Source of the DNA: Strobilurus pachycystidiatus
Taxonomy: Eukaryota > Basidiomycota > Agaricomycetes > Agaricales > Physalacriaceae
Direction: 5' to 3'
DNA: 64,000 nt
Assembly (NCBI GenBank): GCA_019915135.1
Contig: JAHLMK010000001.1
Span: 2,790,001-2,854,000, forward strand
A program made the position numbers and the translations under genes. The notes below the pieces were generated by a model. The model did not search any database. It worked only from the letters and a program-made list of their open reading frames with translations, and was not told the DNA's origin. This document shows positions 33,723-45,554 of this stretch, piece by piece. Positions within the stretch are counted from its first letter, which is position 1. Each line of letters starts with the position of its first letter.

Positions 33723-36700
33723 GTCACGGAAGAGGAAGAGGGACTTATATTAATCCCTGGTGGTTCCGCCTCCCGCGCCGCCACACCGTCCAAATCCAGA
33801 AAACGTATCAGAAAAACGGAGCTGGGCTCACTCTTCCCCTGCCCAGTCGTCCGCCTCGTCATCTCCTGCCTTACGCTCGACAAGCGTACAGCAACAATCT
33901 ATTTGGCTCCGCAAATTCGAGATCACACTTATCTACGAAAATGCGAGTCGTCCAAGCCTCGCTCCCGCGTTCAATCCACCGCCTCGCCGACACCCACGCT
34001 CCTTCCACCGCCAATCACATTCCCTTACCCCGAACAACTCAGCGTGCGGTCCGCGCCATTGCAGGCACCAGCCCCTATGGCGACCAGTCAGCGTCGCAGT
34101 AGATATCCGCAGCCCAAGGTCCTCGGAAAATCCGCGATAAGGAATACCATCGCCGGTAGATCAGGCGATGAACCAGGCAAATGAACGCGATAGCTGAGGA
34201 CGACGATAGGACCAGAAGACGAAGTTGATCCTCCACGCTGCCCCATAATGCGGTCTAGTAATGGATCAGCGTCGTTCTCCAGATCCAGTGAGTGCGATCA
34301 TCCTCTCACCATGTACCTTCACTGAAGGTGACCCATTTCAGGCAGGTCGTTGAACCCACGCTCATTCGAGGCGAGTGGAATGGCAATCTCATCCGACAAA
34401 ACAGTACGTCGGATTCCGAAGACCGTCGCGCATCACCCGTGCCGTCGAAGACCCTGCCAGGTTACATTCCGGGAATGCCGCGTCCAATGACTCCGCGGGA
34501 GATGGATTCAGACGAGCAGCGATCCTACTCTACCACCCCTAGAGCTGCATCTCCCTCTCAACCAAATCGCATCGAATCCCCATCATTCTCGTCTAGCGTT
34601 ATGTCAAGTTTCATGCGACCCGACAGCGCCTCCCCTCCAGCATCAGTGAGGCAGTCACCCGTCCCAATGGTCCCTTACTCTACCACGCCCCTCTTCCTTC
34701 AGCGTAGTCCCAACGGTCGTCACACGCCAGAAGAATCAAAGGTCCTGTCGGAAATAGCTATCGACTTTGACCAGTCTTTCAATCCTTCCATATTGGGAAG
34801 AAGGCGCGCAGCATCACCGTTGTCAACTGGTGGTTCCCGTCCTGGCACCCCTTCTGGTTCGAGCATGATTTGGCCTCAGCCCCCTTCGTCTCCCCCTCGC
34901 CGTGATCACAACAGGAATGGAAGCTGGTTCAGTGACAGTTCAGAGGCTGGGCCGGCTTCGAATGAACAAGCCAATGGGAATGGTTTAGGAGTACGCTCTT
35001 TAAAGTCCCCAGCTCTGCCGGACTCACCCTTGATTGATCGCGGTCATAGTACATTCGATTCTATCTCTTCCCAATACTCTTTTCCCGACAAGAGGCCTAC
35101 CTCGCCGATGTCAACCATGGAATTGGGCAGTGCTGCCAGCCCTGGGAATCGTGTTGTACGGTCGACTACTCCTACACACGAAGCTCCAACACTCTCTCCC
35201 ACCTCTGCCACATTCCCAAATGGCAACTCTCCGCGCAGCGCACGCTCCTCGAAACAACATGCCTCCGCCCAGTTCAACTTCGATTCTCTACAACGTCTTG
35301 TGTTTTCTCCCCTTGCCAACTCGTCAAGATCCTCACTGGAGTCCACTGGGTCGAGTTACCACTCCGGGGAGGGCGACCGGAAGGAGAGCATTCTGTCGCT
35401 GTTCAGCGAAGGGGATCCTCAGCAGGCTGCGTGGTACGATGTCTACGTGTCTGACCAGTCGAGTTCTATCACCAGGGGACCAAGTCTTATTGATGAAGAT
35501 GCCGAAGCCATCATTCAGGCTGTCGGTCTGAACAAGTCAGATTTTATTGCGATACAGGAGAAGCTTGTTCAGGTTGCGTCCGCCAAATACACTCCACCCG
35601 AGACTCCGGCACGCGCACCGTCCTTGAGGCGCAGAAGGCCCTCAACATCACAGTCATCATACTCGTTCAATGGAAGGGTGCGTTGGACAATTGTTTTGAA
35701 TTTATAGCTTACCTAATATCTTTCCAGATTATCAGTCCACTTCCACAGACGCCGGTGTCGCCTCAGAACGGCACATTTACCTCCTCGCCACTCGCCGACG
35801 TCGCACAGAAGGATGACTCTGATGAGTCTTCTCCCACAAGGAAGAATAAGGCGATTGCCCATCTTCTCTTTGGCTCGGAAGAGTCTAACAAAGCTCCACC
35901 CCACCAGGCTGAGCCTACCTCCAACGGGGAAGATGCGGACAAAGCGTTCACCTCCTTCTCCTTCCCGCAGCAACCTGCCATCGCTTCACCCACGCCATTG
36001 ACTCCGACGTCGCCTATGAGCAATGGTCCGTACTCGCCGTCGCGCAATCCATCTGTGCCTAGACTGCCGCCGACGCGTCAAGAGGAGGAGTTGACGCGTG
36101 AAGTGGGCCGACGCGCCAATGAAGCCATATTGGCCTTGAAGGGCGGTTCGCAGTCCAACTTGAATGTCTCCTCCAACATTTCGCACGCCTCCTCATCCCG
36201 GAAGCGCATATCCCCTCACCAAATCTCCACACCGACACTTGTCTCGGCGTCGACAAGCGTTGATACTATACCTCTACGCTCACCACCTATACCCATTCCT
36301 CCTCAGCAGTCTTCAGCTAAGATCAGTCGTTTCAAGAAATTGCGCGGCACCCTCAGGAAGCCTACCACTGTGCCCACCGGCGAAGAAGTCACGCCGTTTC
36401 CGATGGACCTTCGCTCTCCCGCCGCACAGAGCCCCCGCTCTAATCTGGAGCCACTGAACGTGAGCGGCAGTCGTGCCATTCCTATTCCTAGCAGCGCAAC
36501 AGAGCCACGATTCAAGGTTACAGTACCGAGCCCGCCGGCTTCCGCTGGACCTGGCCTGAAGGGATTCATGGCACGGTTTAGAAGTAAACCAAGAACAATC
36601 GATCCAAGCCTGCAGTACGTCAGTCGACAGTCCCCTCAACCGGGCACGACGGCGCCTGTGTATCGCGAGAATGGGAGTGCGAGTGCGAGTCTTTCGAAGA

Positions 36701-38237
36701 TACCTCAGGGACCCACGAACCAAACATCCAGTGCCCAGCCCTCTTACAGCGATTCGAGTTATAGCAGTACTATGAGTAGTCCGACTACCCCCAGAGGACC
36801 ATATGCAGCATTATCGTCGTCGGACTCGGATTCTACGACCCCAGTAGCCGACGAGACCATGGCTCTTCAGCAGTTATTCCACGCTGCGCATGATCTAGGC
36901 ATTGACGAAAAGAGGCTGCATGACCTAATTCTTGTACGTTCCCCATCGACAGCTTCCAAATCAACTGCAGGTCTTGGGCGTAATAACTCGACGAGCCTTG
37001 GGAGGAACAATTCGACAAGCCTCAGCCGGAATCACTCCACTGTTTCGGCCTTGTCTCGCAACGGGTCTGTGACGCTGGCGCAAGCGAGCAATCTTAACCG
37101 CAATAATTCGTCGGCAGTCTTCCATCAGCCTGAAGGGCATGTCGCACCCACGGCTGGCCCTTCGGGAACCCAGACTACGGCACCTGACGCCAGCTCCCGC
37201 CCCCAGCGCAAGCCAATTCCAGACCACATTCGTCGACCTCGGGAGGGAGTCGATCCTGCCAACCACAACAGCACTGTGGTTCGACGAACCATCATCGTAC
37301 CGTCTGAGTTCCGCAACTCCGCTGTGTTTGATATCAACGCTCTCATGAGCAGGCCTTCGTCACAAGCACACCGACGGAAGGGTAGTGTTGCCTCTTCTTC
37401 GACTCGTTCGGTCCAAGATCGTGTACCCACTCCTCCTCCTCCCCGAGGTGGTTCGCGTCGTGTGTCGCGTGACGGCCATGGACACCCTCCGGTTCCCCAG
37501 CTTCCCTCTACCTCTGGACATCCATCCGACTCGCGTCTCAAAGCTCCTGGACTAGAGCCGAGCAACTCCAATTATGATTCATTGTAAGCTCAAGTCTTGT
37601 TGCGATTTATGGGCACCGATGACTGACCTTCGCATCCACGGTAGGTTTGATATGTACACTGGAGATGTCAAGCAACAACCTGGAACCTCTCAAGGAGGGC
37701 TGCCCGAGCGCAATGAACATAATCAAGTCCTGGAAGTGTTGGAGCTTGCCAATGGCGAAACCATTTGGTTCGTCCCCCTTTGTTTCGCAGGTGCCATCAG
37801 TGTTGCTCATACGAATACTGTCTAGGTCAATCGTGAATGGTCTTCGTGACGACGATTCGGAGTCTCTATACGGAGGTCGCGCAAGTTCGGAGTACGATGT
37901 CGACGACGGAATGGAGGTTTATGTCAAGGAGCAGCAAAGGACTCAACAGGCACAGACGCCCAGACCTGAGACCAAGGTCCATCCAAACCATCCTTAGTCG
38001 CTTTTCACTCCAGGCTAATGTCTTCTTCAGGTTTTCTACAGCTCGTCGGCTCACATTGGGCGGTTGATCGAGAACTTATCGCAAGGCATGGAGGCGGGCT
38101 CGTTCAATTTCCGTGCCAACAATCCGCCGCTGCACTCCCCTACTTCGTCGATGACTGTATCCGATTCGGATGGCACTTGGACAGTGGAAGAGAGGTTGGA
38201 TCATATGCTGGGGAAAATGACGAAAGGGTCCTCATAG
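33723..38237 (+). CDS. Large serine-rich disordered protein, 5' end unresolved
   Basis: Supported exons: to 34155, 34210-34287, 34342-34403, 34451-35677, 35728-37583, 37645-37767, 37826-37976, 38031-38237; phases close from 34210 on. The frame is open back to about 33723 (EEEEGLILIPGGSASRAATP) but the true start was not found. Over 1200 aa of Ser/Pro/Thr-rich sequence with few folded parts: PGYIPGMPRPMTPRE, a basic patch SAKISRFKKLRGTLRK, an RNNS repeat block near 36970-37110, and a conserved-looking C-terminus (EVLELANGETIWSIVNGLRDD; SSAHIGRLIENLSQ). Such proteins are often cortical or signalling scaffolds, but I cannot name the family. Confidence 0.65.
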
Positions 38238-38294
38238 TAGTATCGATCGAAATTTAAACTGTTGTGGGCGTATCTAACCATGAGATATCCGCTA

Positions 38295-40260
38295 TTTATC
38301 TTATTGTATACCTATTGGTTACTCGTTGTGCAATGCAATTCCTGTCTTTGAAGACCGATGCAGCAGCCCAAACGCCCAAGAGGCCGTAGCCCATATTGTA
38401 CCCGACGAGTGCAATCGACTGTGTACCGTTCAAAAGGGTCAGCGGACCTCGACTGATCAAACAGTGGATGGACTGAACCACGAAGGTCTGACAATTAGCG
38501 CGGAAGGTACTCTACGCAATAGATTGAGCTGGGGTACGCTTTATTGATGCTGAGCGGCACGGCGTGTGTTGAGCTCGAGGGGACACGATGAAGACTCTAG
38601 AGTACGAAGAAGACTCTGTTGTCAAGAGGGTAGTTTTGTCAAAGCGTATCACGTCTTACGGTCCCAACTCTGCTTAGTGAAACCATACTGTAGTGCTTCT
38701 TGGCTGACTTCTTTCAATGCACGAAGTTCACGAAGAGCCTCGGCAGCGGAAGGCACCGGCGCGTCAAGCTTTCCCATCATTTGGTCCAGAAGTCGAATGC
38801 CCCGAGGGAATACGTCCGTAGGCACCATCTTCCGATTCGTGAGTGCCAGTGAGATGAAAAACATAGCAACACAACATACCCGGATGAGCCGCTGCATGGT
38901 GGCACCAAGCCGCATCATATCTGCCGTGAACGGGTTGTAACCCCCGTGACAGTGGTCCAGGCCGTACCTATGGAACGGTATGTCGTAGCGTAGTGGCGCG
39001 TCTGGTATAACTGTATCGTAAGGGAACACAGAGGCAAAGCCAAAATCAATATAAGCAAAGCGACAGTCAGCGCCGAGTGCGTCGTCCTGTTTTGTGTCGG
39101 CTGAGAGGAGGTTGGTGACCATATTCTCCTCGTGGATATCACAATGGGCTATGCGTAGTTCGTGGCAAAACTCCAGGCCCTGAAGAAAGGACATATAAAT
39201 GGGATGACCTGTCCTACTGCCCCGGTGCAAAATCTCACCTCCAGAAGGCACTCCCATATAAATACCGCCTCACCTAACTTGCGGAAACGATGAACAAAAG
39301 CAAAGTTCCACCTTGAAATGAACCAGATGATTATGACGAGGTACCGACATCGGGTCACGGCGGTTACTCACCTTGGCATAACGGCAAAGACTAAACCATC
39401 CCATGTTAGAAAGCTCAGTACGGGGATGGTGTGATTTCTAGGATTAGAACGTGCTTCTGCGCTGTTGAGGCGCTGCAATGCCAGGAATTCAGTCGTTGGA
39501 CAAGAGACAGTTGAGATTAGCCTAGGTAAACCATGTCATCAAGTTCACAAGGACAGTCAGCTTAACTCACTTTATGATGACCTCTCGCCCAGCGCTATCT
39601 CTCGCAGCCCACATACACGGTTGCTAACAAGGTTAGTTTACGCCGTCTTCAAACAACCTAAGACCCACCCCATATTCGAAGTGCTCCGGTACGTCCCGAA
39701 TCCGTGCAAACGGGTACTCTTGAGATGAAGAAGCGAGAGGCTTCGTGGGAGCATCCAGAGTGGGGCCGGCGGCAACGTTTCTGACATATAGAAAGTATCC
39801 GCGTGATTCGAAGAACGGCCCCAGGAATTTCCAAGCATCCATTGCACGTAGCAGGCATTGGTGATACTCCCGCTCGTAGTCTTCGTCGTCCTCAGCGTCG
39901 TCCTCGACGGGCGTCCAATCACCGAGCACGTTTGACACAGGATGTTCACGCCACCATGAGTGAAAGGTCCACTGGACAGTTTCCCAACTGTTATCCATGT
40001 GAATTATTCGAAGACGACGATAGCCGTAGATTGCCAGAGAGGATATCACTGTGGAGCTAACCATTGTGGTGATAACCATTGAGGTGATCATGGCTGGTTC
40101 AACGGTTGGAAGTACTAGTAGGTTGGAAGGCACTTAGGCAGGTGACATCAAACATGCATTGTCGGATCATCGACGGATCATTGTCATCAAAGATGCATCG
40201 TCGGACATCAGATTCAACGTTGGGCTGCTGATTCCACAGACAAAGGACGTCTTGCGGGAC
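38295..40260. repeat. Tandem duplication, unit A
   Basis: This unit matches 40990-43912 along most of its length: the flank TTACTCGTTGTGCAATGCAA (38310s and 41010s), the whole kinase-like gene, its promoter, and a distal flank containing CATCAGATTCAA (40207 and 43879). Unit B differs by scattered substitutions and by the 989-bp element. The arrangement is direct (same orientation). Confidence 0.85.
38649..40091 (-). CDS. Protein-kinase-like protein, copy A (392 aa)
   Basis: Kinase-fold protein typical of agaricomycete lineage-specific expansions. Exons 39669-40091, 39571-39623, 39372-39521, 39239-39311, 38880-39179, 38649-38828 close to 392 aa. Visible: a hydrophobic N-terminal segment (MVITTMVSSTVISSLAIYGY) that could be a membrane anchor; lysine region AGREVIIKL; catalytic loop HCDIHEEN (Asp and Asn present, HCD in place of HRD); DFG in YIDFGFA; and a helical C-lobe. 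All key catalytic residues appear intact, so activity is possible. A short internal stop seen in the raw frame is removed by a 45-nt intron (39624-39668). Confidence 0.82.
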
Positions 40261-40989
40261 CTTTCAATCACAAGCGTGAGATACCCGCTAATCGAGTCTG
40301 CCTGGGTGAGACTACCACTTCACCACCAAACGCAGCCACCAGGAGAAACATGGAACCACAGGCAAGCAAATGCCAACATGGCCTCTCATCGTTCTCTCAT
40401 CACCTGCGCCCTTTAGTTCACCGTAGAGGACAAAGTGAAATTCTTGCAACATTACAAGGACAGCTGGGACAACGAGGCGTCACAAAACACAATTGGGGAG
40501 GTGAAGAAGAGCCACAAGTCTCATCTCGCACTCGAAGTACTCGAGGCTTTCTCAGAGGGTATACATGATTCTGAGTTCTTGCACAGTACCGCTTCGACGT
40601 GAAGCTTGAGTCGGGCACTGTCATCAAACGCGTCCCTCCGGACAAGCTCGTAAAGGTGGCATAGGGGAAATACAATGCTGTGGTTGCAAGAAGTTTGATA
40701 ACTGTGTAGTCTCTCAACGGCGACGGTGAAAGGACAATACATCTATACTTTCCAGTCCTTCAATACAGACACGTTGCATGACGGGGGCGATGTTCTCCTA
40801 CTTTCTGCTTAGACCGTTTCTGGCCCCAATGTGCCTTCACCAGGTCGGTACCTCCAGTCCTACTTGACCACGCCTTCACAACGTGTTCCCGACCCACTAT
40901 CCGCGCCTACATCACGTTGTGACGAGTCACTTTGTGATGAGAGGGGCGCCTTATCAGGAATCAGGCCCTTGTCAAATGACACTCGCTAG
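40261..40989. other. Spacer between duplicated units with orphan coding fragment
   Basis: Plus-strand pieces read VEDKVKFLQHYKDSWDNEA (about 40420-40480) and FDVKLESGTVIKRVPPDKLV (about 40600-40660, followed by TAG). They look like the 3' end of a gene, but no exon chain keeps them in one frame. Probably a truncated relic; family not recognised. Confidence 0.4.
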
Positions 40990-41351
40990 TTATCTTATTT
41001 TATACCTATTGTTTACTCGTTGTGCAATGCAATTCCTGTGTGTAGAGCTCACAGACAGACCGAGGTCCCTGACATATAAGCCCGAACACCCAAGAAACCG
41101 TAGCCTATATTGTACCCGATGAGTGCAATCAACTGTGTAACGTTCAAAAGGGTCAGCGGCTCTCAACTGATCACTGGATTGCAGAACCACGGAGGTCTGA
41201 CGATTAGCGCGCGTGTGAGCAGTGAAGCTACCTAATACATTGAGCTGGGCACGCTTCGTTGATGCTGAGCGGCACGGCGTGTGTTGAGCTCGAGGGCCCG
41301 ACTCTGTAGTCAAGAAGCATTGAATCAGCAGGGTAGTTTTGTCAACGCGTG

Positions 41352-42778
41352 TTACGTCTGATGCCATATCTGCTTAGTGAAACCATATTGCAGTGCTTCT
41401 TGGCTGACTTCTTTCAATGCACAAAGTTCATGAAGAGCCTCAGCAGCGGAAGGCACCGGTGCGTCAAGTTTTCCCATCATTTGGTCCAGAAGTCGAATGC
41501 CCTGAGGGAATACGTCCGTAGGCACCAACTTCCGGTTCGTGAGTGCCAGTGAGTTAAAAAACATAGCAACACGACATACCCGGATGAGCCGCTGCATGGT
41601 GTCGCCAAGCCGTATCATATCTGCTGTGAACGGGTTGTATCCCCCGTGACAGTGGTCCAAGCCGTACTTATGGAACGGTATGTCGTAGCGCAGTGGCGCG
41701 TCTGATATGACTGTATCGTAAGGGAAGACAGAGGCGAAGCCAAAATCAATATGAGCAAAGCGACAGTCAGCGCCGAGTGCGTCGTCCTGTTTTGTGTCGG
41801 CTGAGAGGAGGTTGGTGACCGTATTCCCCGAGTGGATATCACAGTGGGCTATGCGTAGTTCGTGGCAAAATTCCAGGCCCTGTAAGAGGACATAGATATG
41901 GTGGAATCCACTGCCCCGGTGCAAAATCTCACCTCCAGAAGGCACTCCCATATAAACACCGCCTCCTCTAACTTGCGGAAACGATGAACAAAAGCCCTTG
42001 TCCACCTTGGTATGAATCAACTATTATGAAGAGGTACCGACATTGGGTCACGGCGGTTACTCACCTTGGCATAACGGCAAAGACTAGACCATCCCATGTT
42101 AGAAAGCTCAGTACGGGTATGGTGTGATTTCTGGGATTAGAGCGTGCTTCTGCGCTGTTGAGGCGCTGCAATGCCAGGAATTCAGTCGTCGGAGAAGAGA
42201 CAGTTGAGATTAGCCTAGATGAGCAATGACACTAAGTTCACAAAGACAGTCAGCTTAACTCACTTTATGATAACCTCTCGCCCAGCGCTATCTCTCGCAG
42301 CCCATATACACGGTCGCTAACAAGGTTAGCTTACGCCGTCTTCAAACAACCTAAGACCCACCCCATATTCGAAGTGCTCCGGCACGTCACGAATCCGTGC
42401 AAACGGGTACTCTTGAGATGAAGAAGCGAGAGGCTTCGTGGGAGCATCCAGAGTGGCGCCGGCTGCAACGTTTCTGACATATAGAAAGTATCCGCGTGAT
42501 GCGAAGAACGGCCCCAGGAATTTCCAAGCATCCATTGCACGTAGTAGGCATTGGTGATACTCCCGCTCGTAGTCTTCGTCGTCCTCAGCGTCGTCCTCAG
42601 TGTGTACGGGCGTCCAATCACCGAGCACATTTGACACAGGATGTTTGCACCACCATGAGCGAAAGGTCCACTGGACGGTTTCCCAACTGTTATCCATGCG
42701 AATTATTCGAGGACAACGGAAGCCATAGATTGCCAGAGAGAATATCAATGTGGAGATAACCATTGTGGTGACAACCAT
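41352..42778 (-). CDS. Protein-kinase-like protein, copy B (389 aa)
   Basis: Paralogue of the 38649-40091 gene. Exons 42362-42778, 42264-42316, 42065-42214, 41933-42005, 41580-41879, 41352-41528 close to 389 aa with the same intron positions. The catalytic loop reads HCDIHSGN and the metal loop HIDFGFA, so Asp, Asn and DFG remain. Compared with copy A it lost one residue at the C-terminus region and ends TKQIWHQT. The start ATG 42778 is only 43 bp from the left end of the inserted DNA element (42821), so its promoter is largely displaced; expression may differ from copy A. Confidence 0.8.
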
Positions 42779-42820
42779 TGAGGTGGTTGTGGTTGGAGAA
42801 AGGCTTAGGTAGTTACATAA

Positions 42821-42950
42821 CACCGGGGGCACTCACCAGGTGAGATCGGAGTGTGTCACCTAAGGTGACGCACTTCAGCTTTTTGTTGCGTTTTATCATT
42901 CAGGGTCGGATGGTGCGGTCCGTATCTGCAGGTGAGCCAGTTCGTGCATG
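42821..42950 (+). repeat. Left terminal inverted repeat
   Basis: About 130 bp that match the inverted right end. The first 60 bp differ at only 4 positions. Contains the near-palindrome GTCACCTAAGGTGAC (42855-42869). Confidence 0.85.
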
Positions 42951-43680
42951 CTGTTCAGCAAGGAAGTACATCAACACTCATGTCTTCCTCCTGAGGAGAA
43001 AATAGGATACAATACATTTATCAAATCTACCGACAGCCAGCAAGATGAAGATAACAACACAATGCTACCTACCAAAACGTCAGGATGTAAGACAGTGTAC
43101 GATATTTTATGCGACAATCTGTTTGCGATGCTGCCCTCCTTCAAACTCTCGAGTCCTCAGTCCATTGTGAGGCACCCCTGCACCACCTCTGAAGTCTGCG
43201 CCGAGCCGCGTCCTGCCACTCCTTTTGCCCCCTCCCTTCCTGATGACAGTCACAAACACCCACAAGTATAATCAGCATCTCGCCTTCATGCCACACAAGT
43301 GACCACCCACCTCGCACAGTGGCGCCAACGAGAACACGGAGAAGGACATACGTGGCACCAATTGAGACTGTGCGTGCCCCTCTGTCCCACACCACAAAGA
43401 CCGAGCGTTGAAGAGTTGATTCAACTCCTACAAACGCAATGCAAGGCACATACCAACAATTCACATCCCCGTCGCTTATACCATGATCCTTGGGAAATCC
43501 AAGAACCAACAAAATCTGCAACTGCGGGCCTTGTGAGCCAGGAAGTGCACATTGAGCTGCTTGGTGCCTCCAGGAAGCCATCTGCTCCATTTATGCCTGA
43601 CGAGCCCTCCCATGTTCGCAAAGAACAATGCCGCAAGAAGGAGTGCGAGACTACAGTGAGTGACATTGCCCATGACTGCC

Positions 43681-43809
43681 CATAAACAAACTGGCTCGCC
43701 TGTGGTTCCGGACCGCGACATCCGATCCTGAAAGGAAAACACGACCAAAAGCTGGAGTGCGTCACCTTAGGTGACCCACTCCGATCTCACTTGGTGCGTG
43801 CCCCCGGTG
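43681..43809 (-). repeat. Right terminal inverted repeat
   Basis: Inverse of the left end, with the same palindrome (GTCACCTTAGGTGAC, 43761-43775). Match is near-perfect over the outer 60 bp and weaker, with small gaps, inward to about 130 bp. Confidence 0.85.
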
Positions 43810-44000
43810 TAAGTAGCATCAAGGATGCATCGTCGGATCAAATATGCATGGTCCGATCAAAAATGCATCGGTCAGACATCAGATTCAATGTTGAGCTGCT
43901 GATTCCTCAGTGAGATACGAGCTGAGCGAGGCCAGGTTGCAGGAATGCTTACTACACAATCCTACAGAAAGAGGTCCAAGGTACATGAGCATTTGTTACA

Positions 44001-44722
44001 TTATACGCTTGTTCCTCGCTCAACATACAAGCTCGTTGGTATACTCTTTATGACAGACATGAGCGTATCCAATGCGACCAAAGTGAACAGTCGTGTTCCA
44101 AGCGGTGGATCCGACTTCTCCGACAGTCCATCGAACACATATTGAGAGTCGCACAAGGCTCGGTCGATAGCAAGCGTACGCCACTCCGGGCGGGGCATGA
44201 TTTCGACCTCTCCGTCGACTTGTCCTGGCGGATGAGCCAGTTCGTTATCACCAAGACGGAGCTCCCCATATTCCTTTTTAACAAGAAGAGTATTCCCCTC
44301 ATCATCATCTACCACTTCGACCTGCTCCTCTTCGATATCCGTATCACCTTCCTTTAGATCCTTTATCTTCGCTTTCAACCGCCGCACAGGTCCCATAAGC
44401 TGTGTCCGCACACGATATAGCAAATAATGGTTAACTCTGTGAAATTTTGCGCTACTCCCACTCGTCCCGACCGCCAACTACCCTCTCGTACAAGCGATGT
44501 TCCTCCCGTCGGGACGGCGAGTTGCGGAACGCAACCCTCTCACAGTCGTCGCAGAATGCTTGGAAAGCATTGGACTTGACCTCGGCTCCGGTCCACGGAC
44601 AAGAATTTCGGGTACTTGATACGTGCGGCGCGTATTATGTTGAACAACACCGAGGCATCAACTTGATGCTGATCTTTAACCTTGGGACGTTCATATGAAT
44701 CTAGACAACGTTGAGCAGGCAA
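44001..44722 (-). pseudogene. Broken or unresolved coding pieces, unknown family
   Basis: Minus-strand frames 44722-44540 (VDASVLFNIIRAARIKYPKF) and 44477-44001 (VRRLKAKIKDLKEGDTDIEE; PEWRTLAIDRALCDSQYVFD) look protein-like. Between them a third frame reads WTGAEVKSNAFQAFCDDCER and ends EEHRLYERVVGGRDEWE. The first and third frames overlap without a splice that joins them, suggesting a frameshift. Family not recognised. It may be one decayed gene together with 45110-45554. Confidence 0.4.
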
Positions 44723-45109
44723 GCAATAACGCTCAGAATGAAAGACTCACAGGTACAGATAGAAGAGGACAGTAGACGGAATGGAACGCATGCGACTCGG
44801 GCTCAAAGCCAAAATCGCGTTACTTGAGAATAACAGCACGACGTGAGATATTCAATGAGACTTGTACAGTAACATAGGTCCTGGACAAGTGGCTTGGCGG
44901 TGTATTCGGCCGAGAAGGTTCCTTCGTGAGTCCAAATGCCGAAGGGTCGCGTAGCCTGCTGACTATGTGCGGCTGGGGGGGGGGGCGATTACTACATTTC
45001 ATGCTCAACCGTTCACCGTTATAGTAGATGATCTCCCCCTCATTGCTCTCGCAATCCCAGTACTTAGATCTGTCTGAAAGGCAGGGTCACATAAGCTATC
45101 GGTGGGCGA

Positions 45110-45554
45110 TCAACTTGCTTCTGATGAGGAATCAGACTGTCGGCGATCTGGTTGAATGAATGTGGAACTCACTCTAAGATCGACTTCAAAGTTGATAGGG
45201 TTCCCATCGCTGGTAGTCAAACCTGCTTTCACGAAAGCATTCTCGACGGCATCCTGGACACTTGAATGGGTAGGGGGGTTCCCTTGCCAATCCAAAAAAA
45301 TCTGCAACTGAAGAGTTACGCCTGGATCATCGGACCCTCCACGAGGGCGACGAATCCTGCGAAGTATTGGGCGCGAGTACACGATAGCCAGGATCCTGTC
45401 GTCTCTGGCGTTTGTTGCTCGGCCCGCCGCTGTCCGAGTCAGACAAACCGGAGCGTTTGCGCTTGACGGCGCGAGGAAGATCGCATGTATGATCCCAAGA
45501 GTTGGCTGAGGGCTCTATGCGAGCCAGAAGGGGAGGGTCAGACATGGAAGGAGG
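45110..45554 (-). CDS. Possible 5' exons of a nuclear hypothetical protein
   Basis: ATG 45554 opens a frame MSDPPLLARIEPSANSWDH with a bipartite-like basic signal (KRKRSG ... NKRQRR). A second frame, 45382-45110, reads DPGVTLQLQIFLDWQG and DAVENAFVKAGLTTSDG and ends at a good GTGAGT donor. The two frames cannot be joined by an intron of normal length that I can find. Either an intron is unusual or the gene is damaged. Low confidence. Confidence 0.35.

Larger units (their letters stand above)
42821..43809. mobile_element. Non-autonomous inverted-repeat DNA element (MITE-like), TAA target duplication
   Basis: 989 bp bounded by CACCGGGGGC and its inverse GCCCCCGGTG, with direct TAA on both sides (42818-42820 and 43810-43812). 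The ends match each other over about 130 bp. A 3-bp TAA/TTA duplication is characteristic of PIF/Harbinger elements, so this is probably a non-autonomous member. The interior has frames up to about 150 codons but none resembles a transposase. The paralogous site in the other duplicate is empty. Confidence 0.85.
40990..43930. repeat. Tandem duplication, unit B (interrupted by element)
   Basis: Second copy of the unit at 38295-40260, same orientation. It keeps all splice sites and the reading frame of the kinase-like gene. Its promoter-side flank is interrupted by the inverted-repeat element at 42821-43809, which unit A lacks, so the insertion followed the duplication or was absent from the ancestral copy. 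Confidence 0.85.

Noticed and set aside
34000..38000. Possible cell-polarity or Sog2/Mod5-like identity for the serine-rich protein
   Set aside because: Low-complexity resemblance only; no shared folded domain could be pointed to.
39600..39670. Stop codon and 18-nt GT...TTAG gap in both kinase copies
   Set aside because: A 45-nt intron starting at the upstream GTGGGT removes it in both copies at the same place, so the genes are not pseudogenes.
43299..43685. 128-codon frame inside the inverted-repeat element
   Set aside because: No transposase motif and no DDE-like spacing; looks like chance open frame in a non-autonomous element.
44970..44986. Run of about ten G
   Set aside because: Single homopolymer with no repeat context; also prone to sequencing error.
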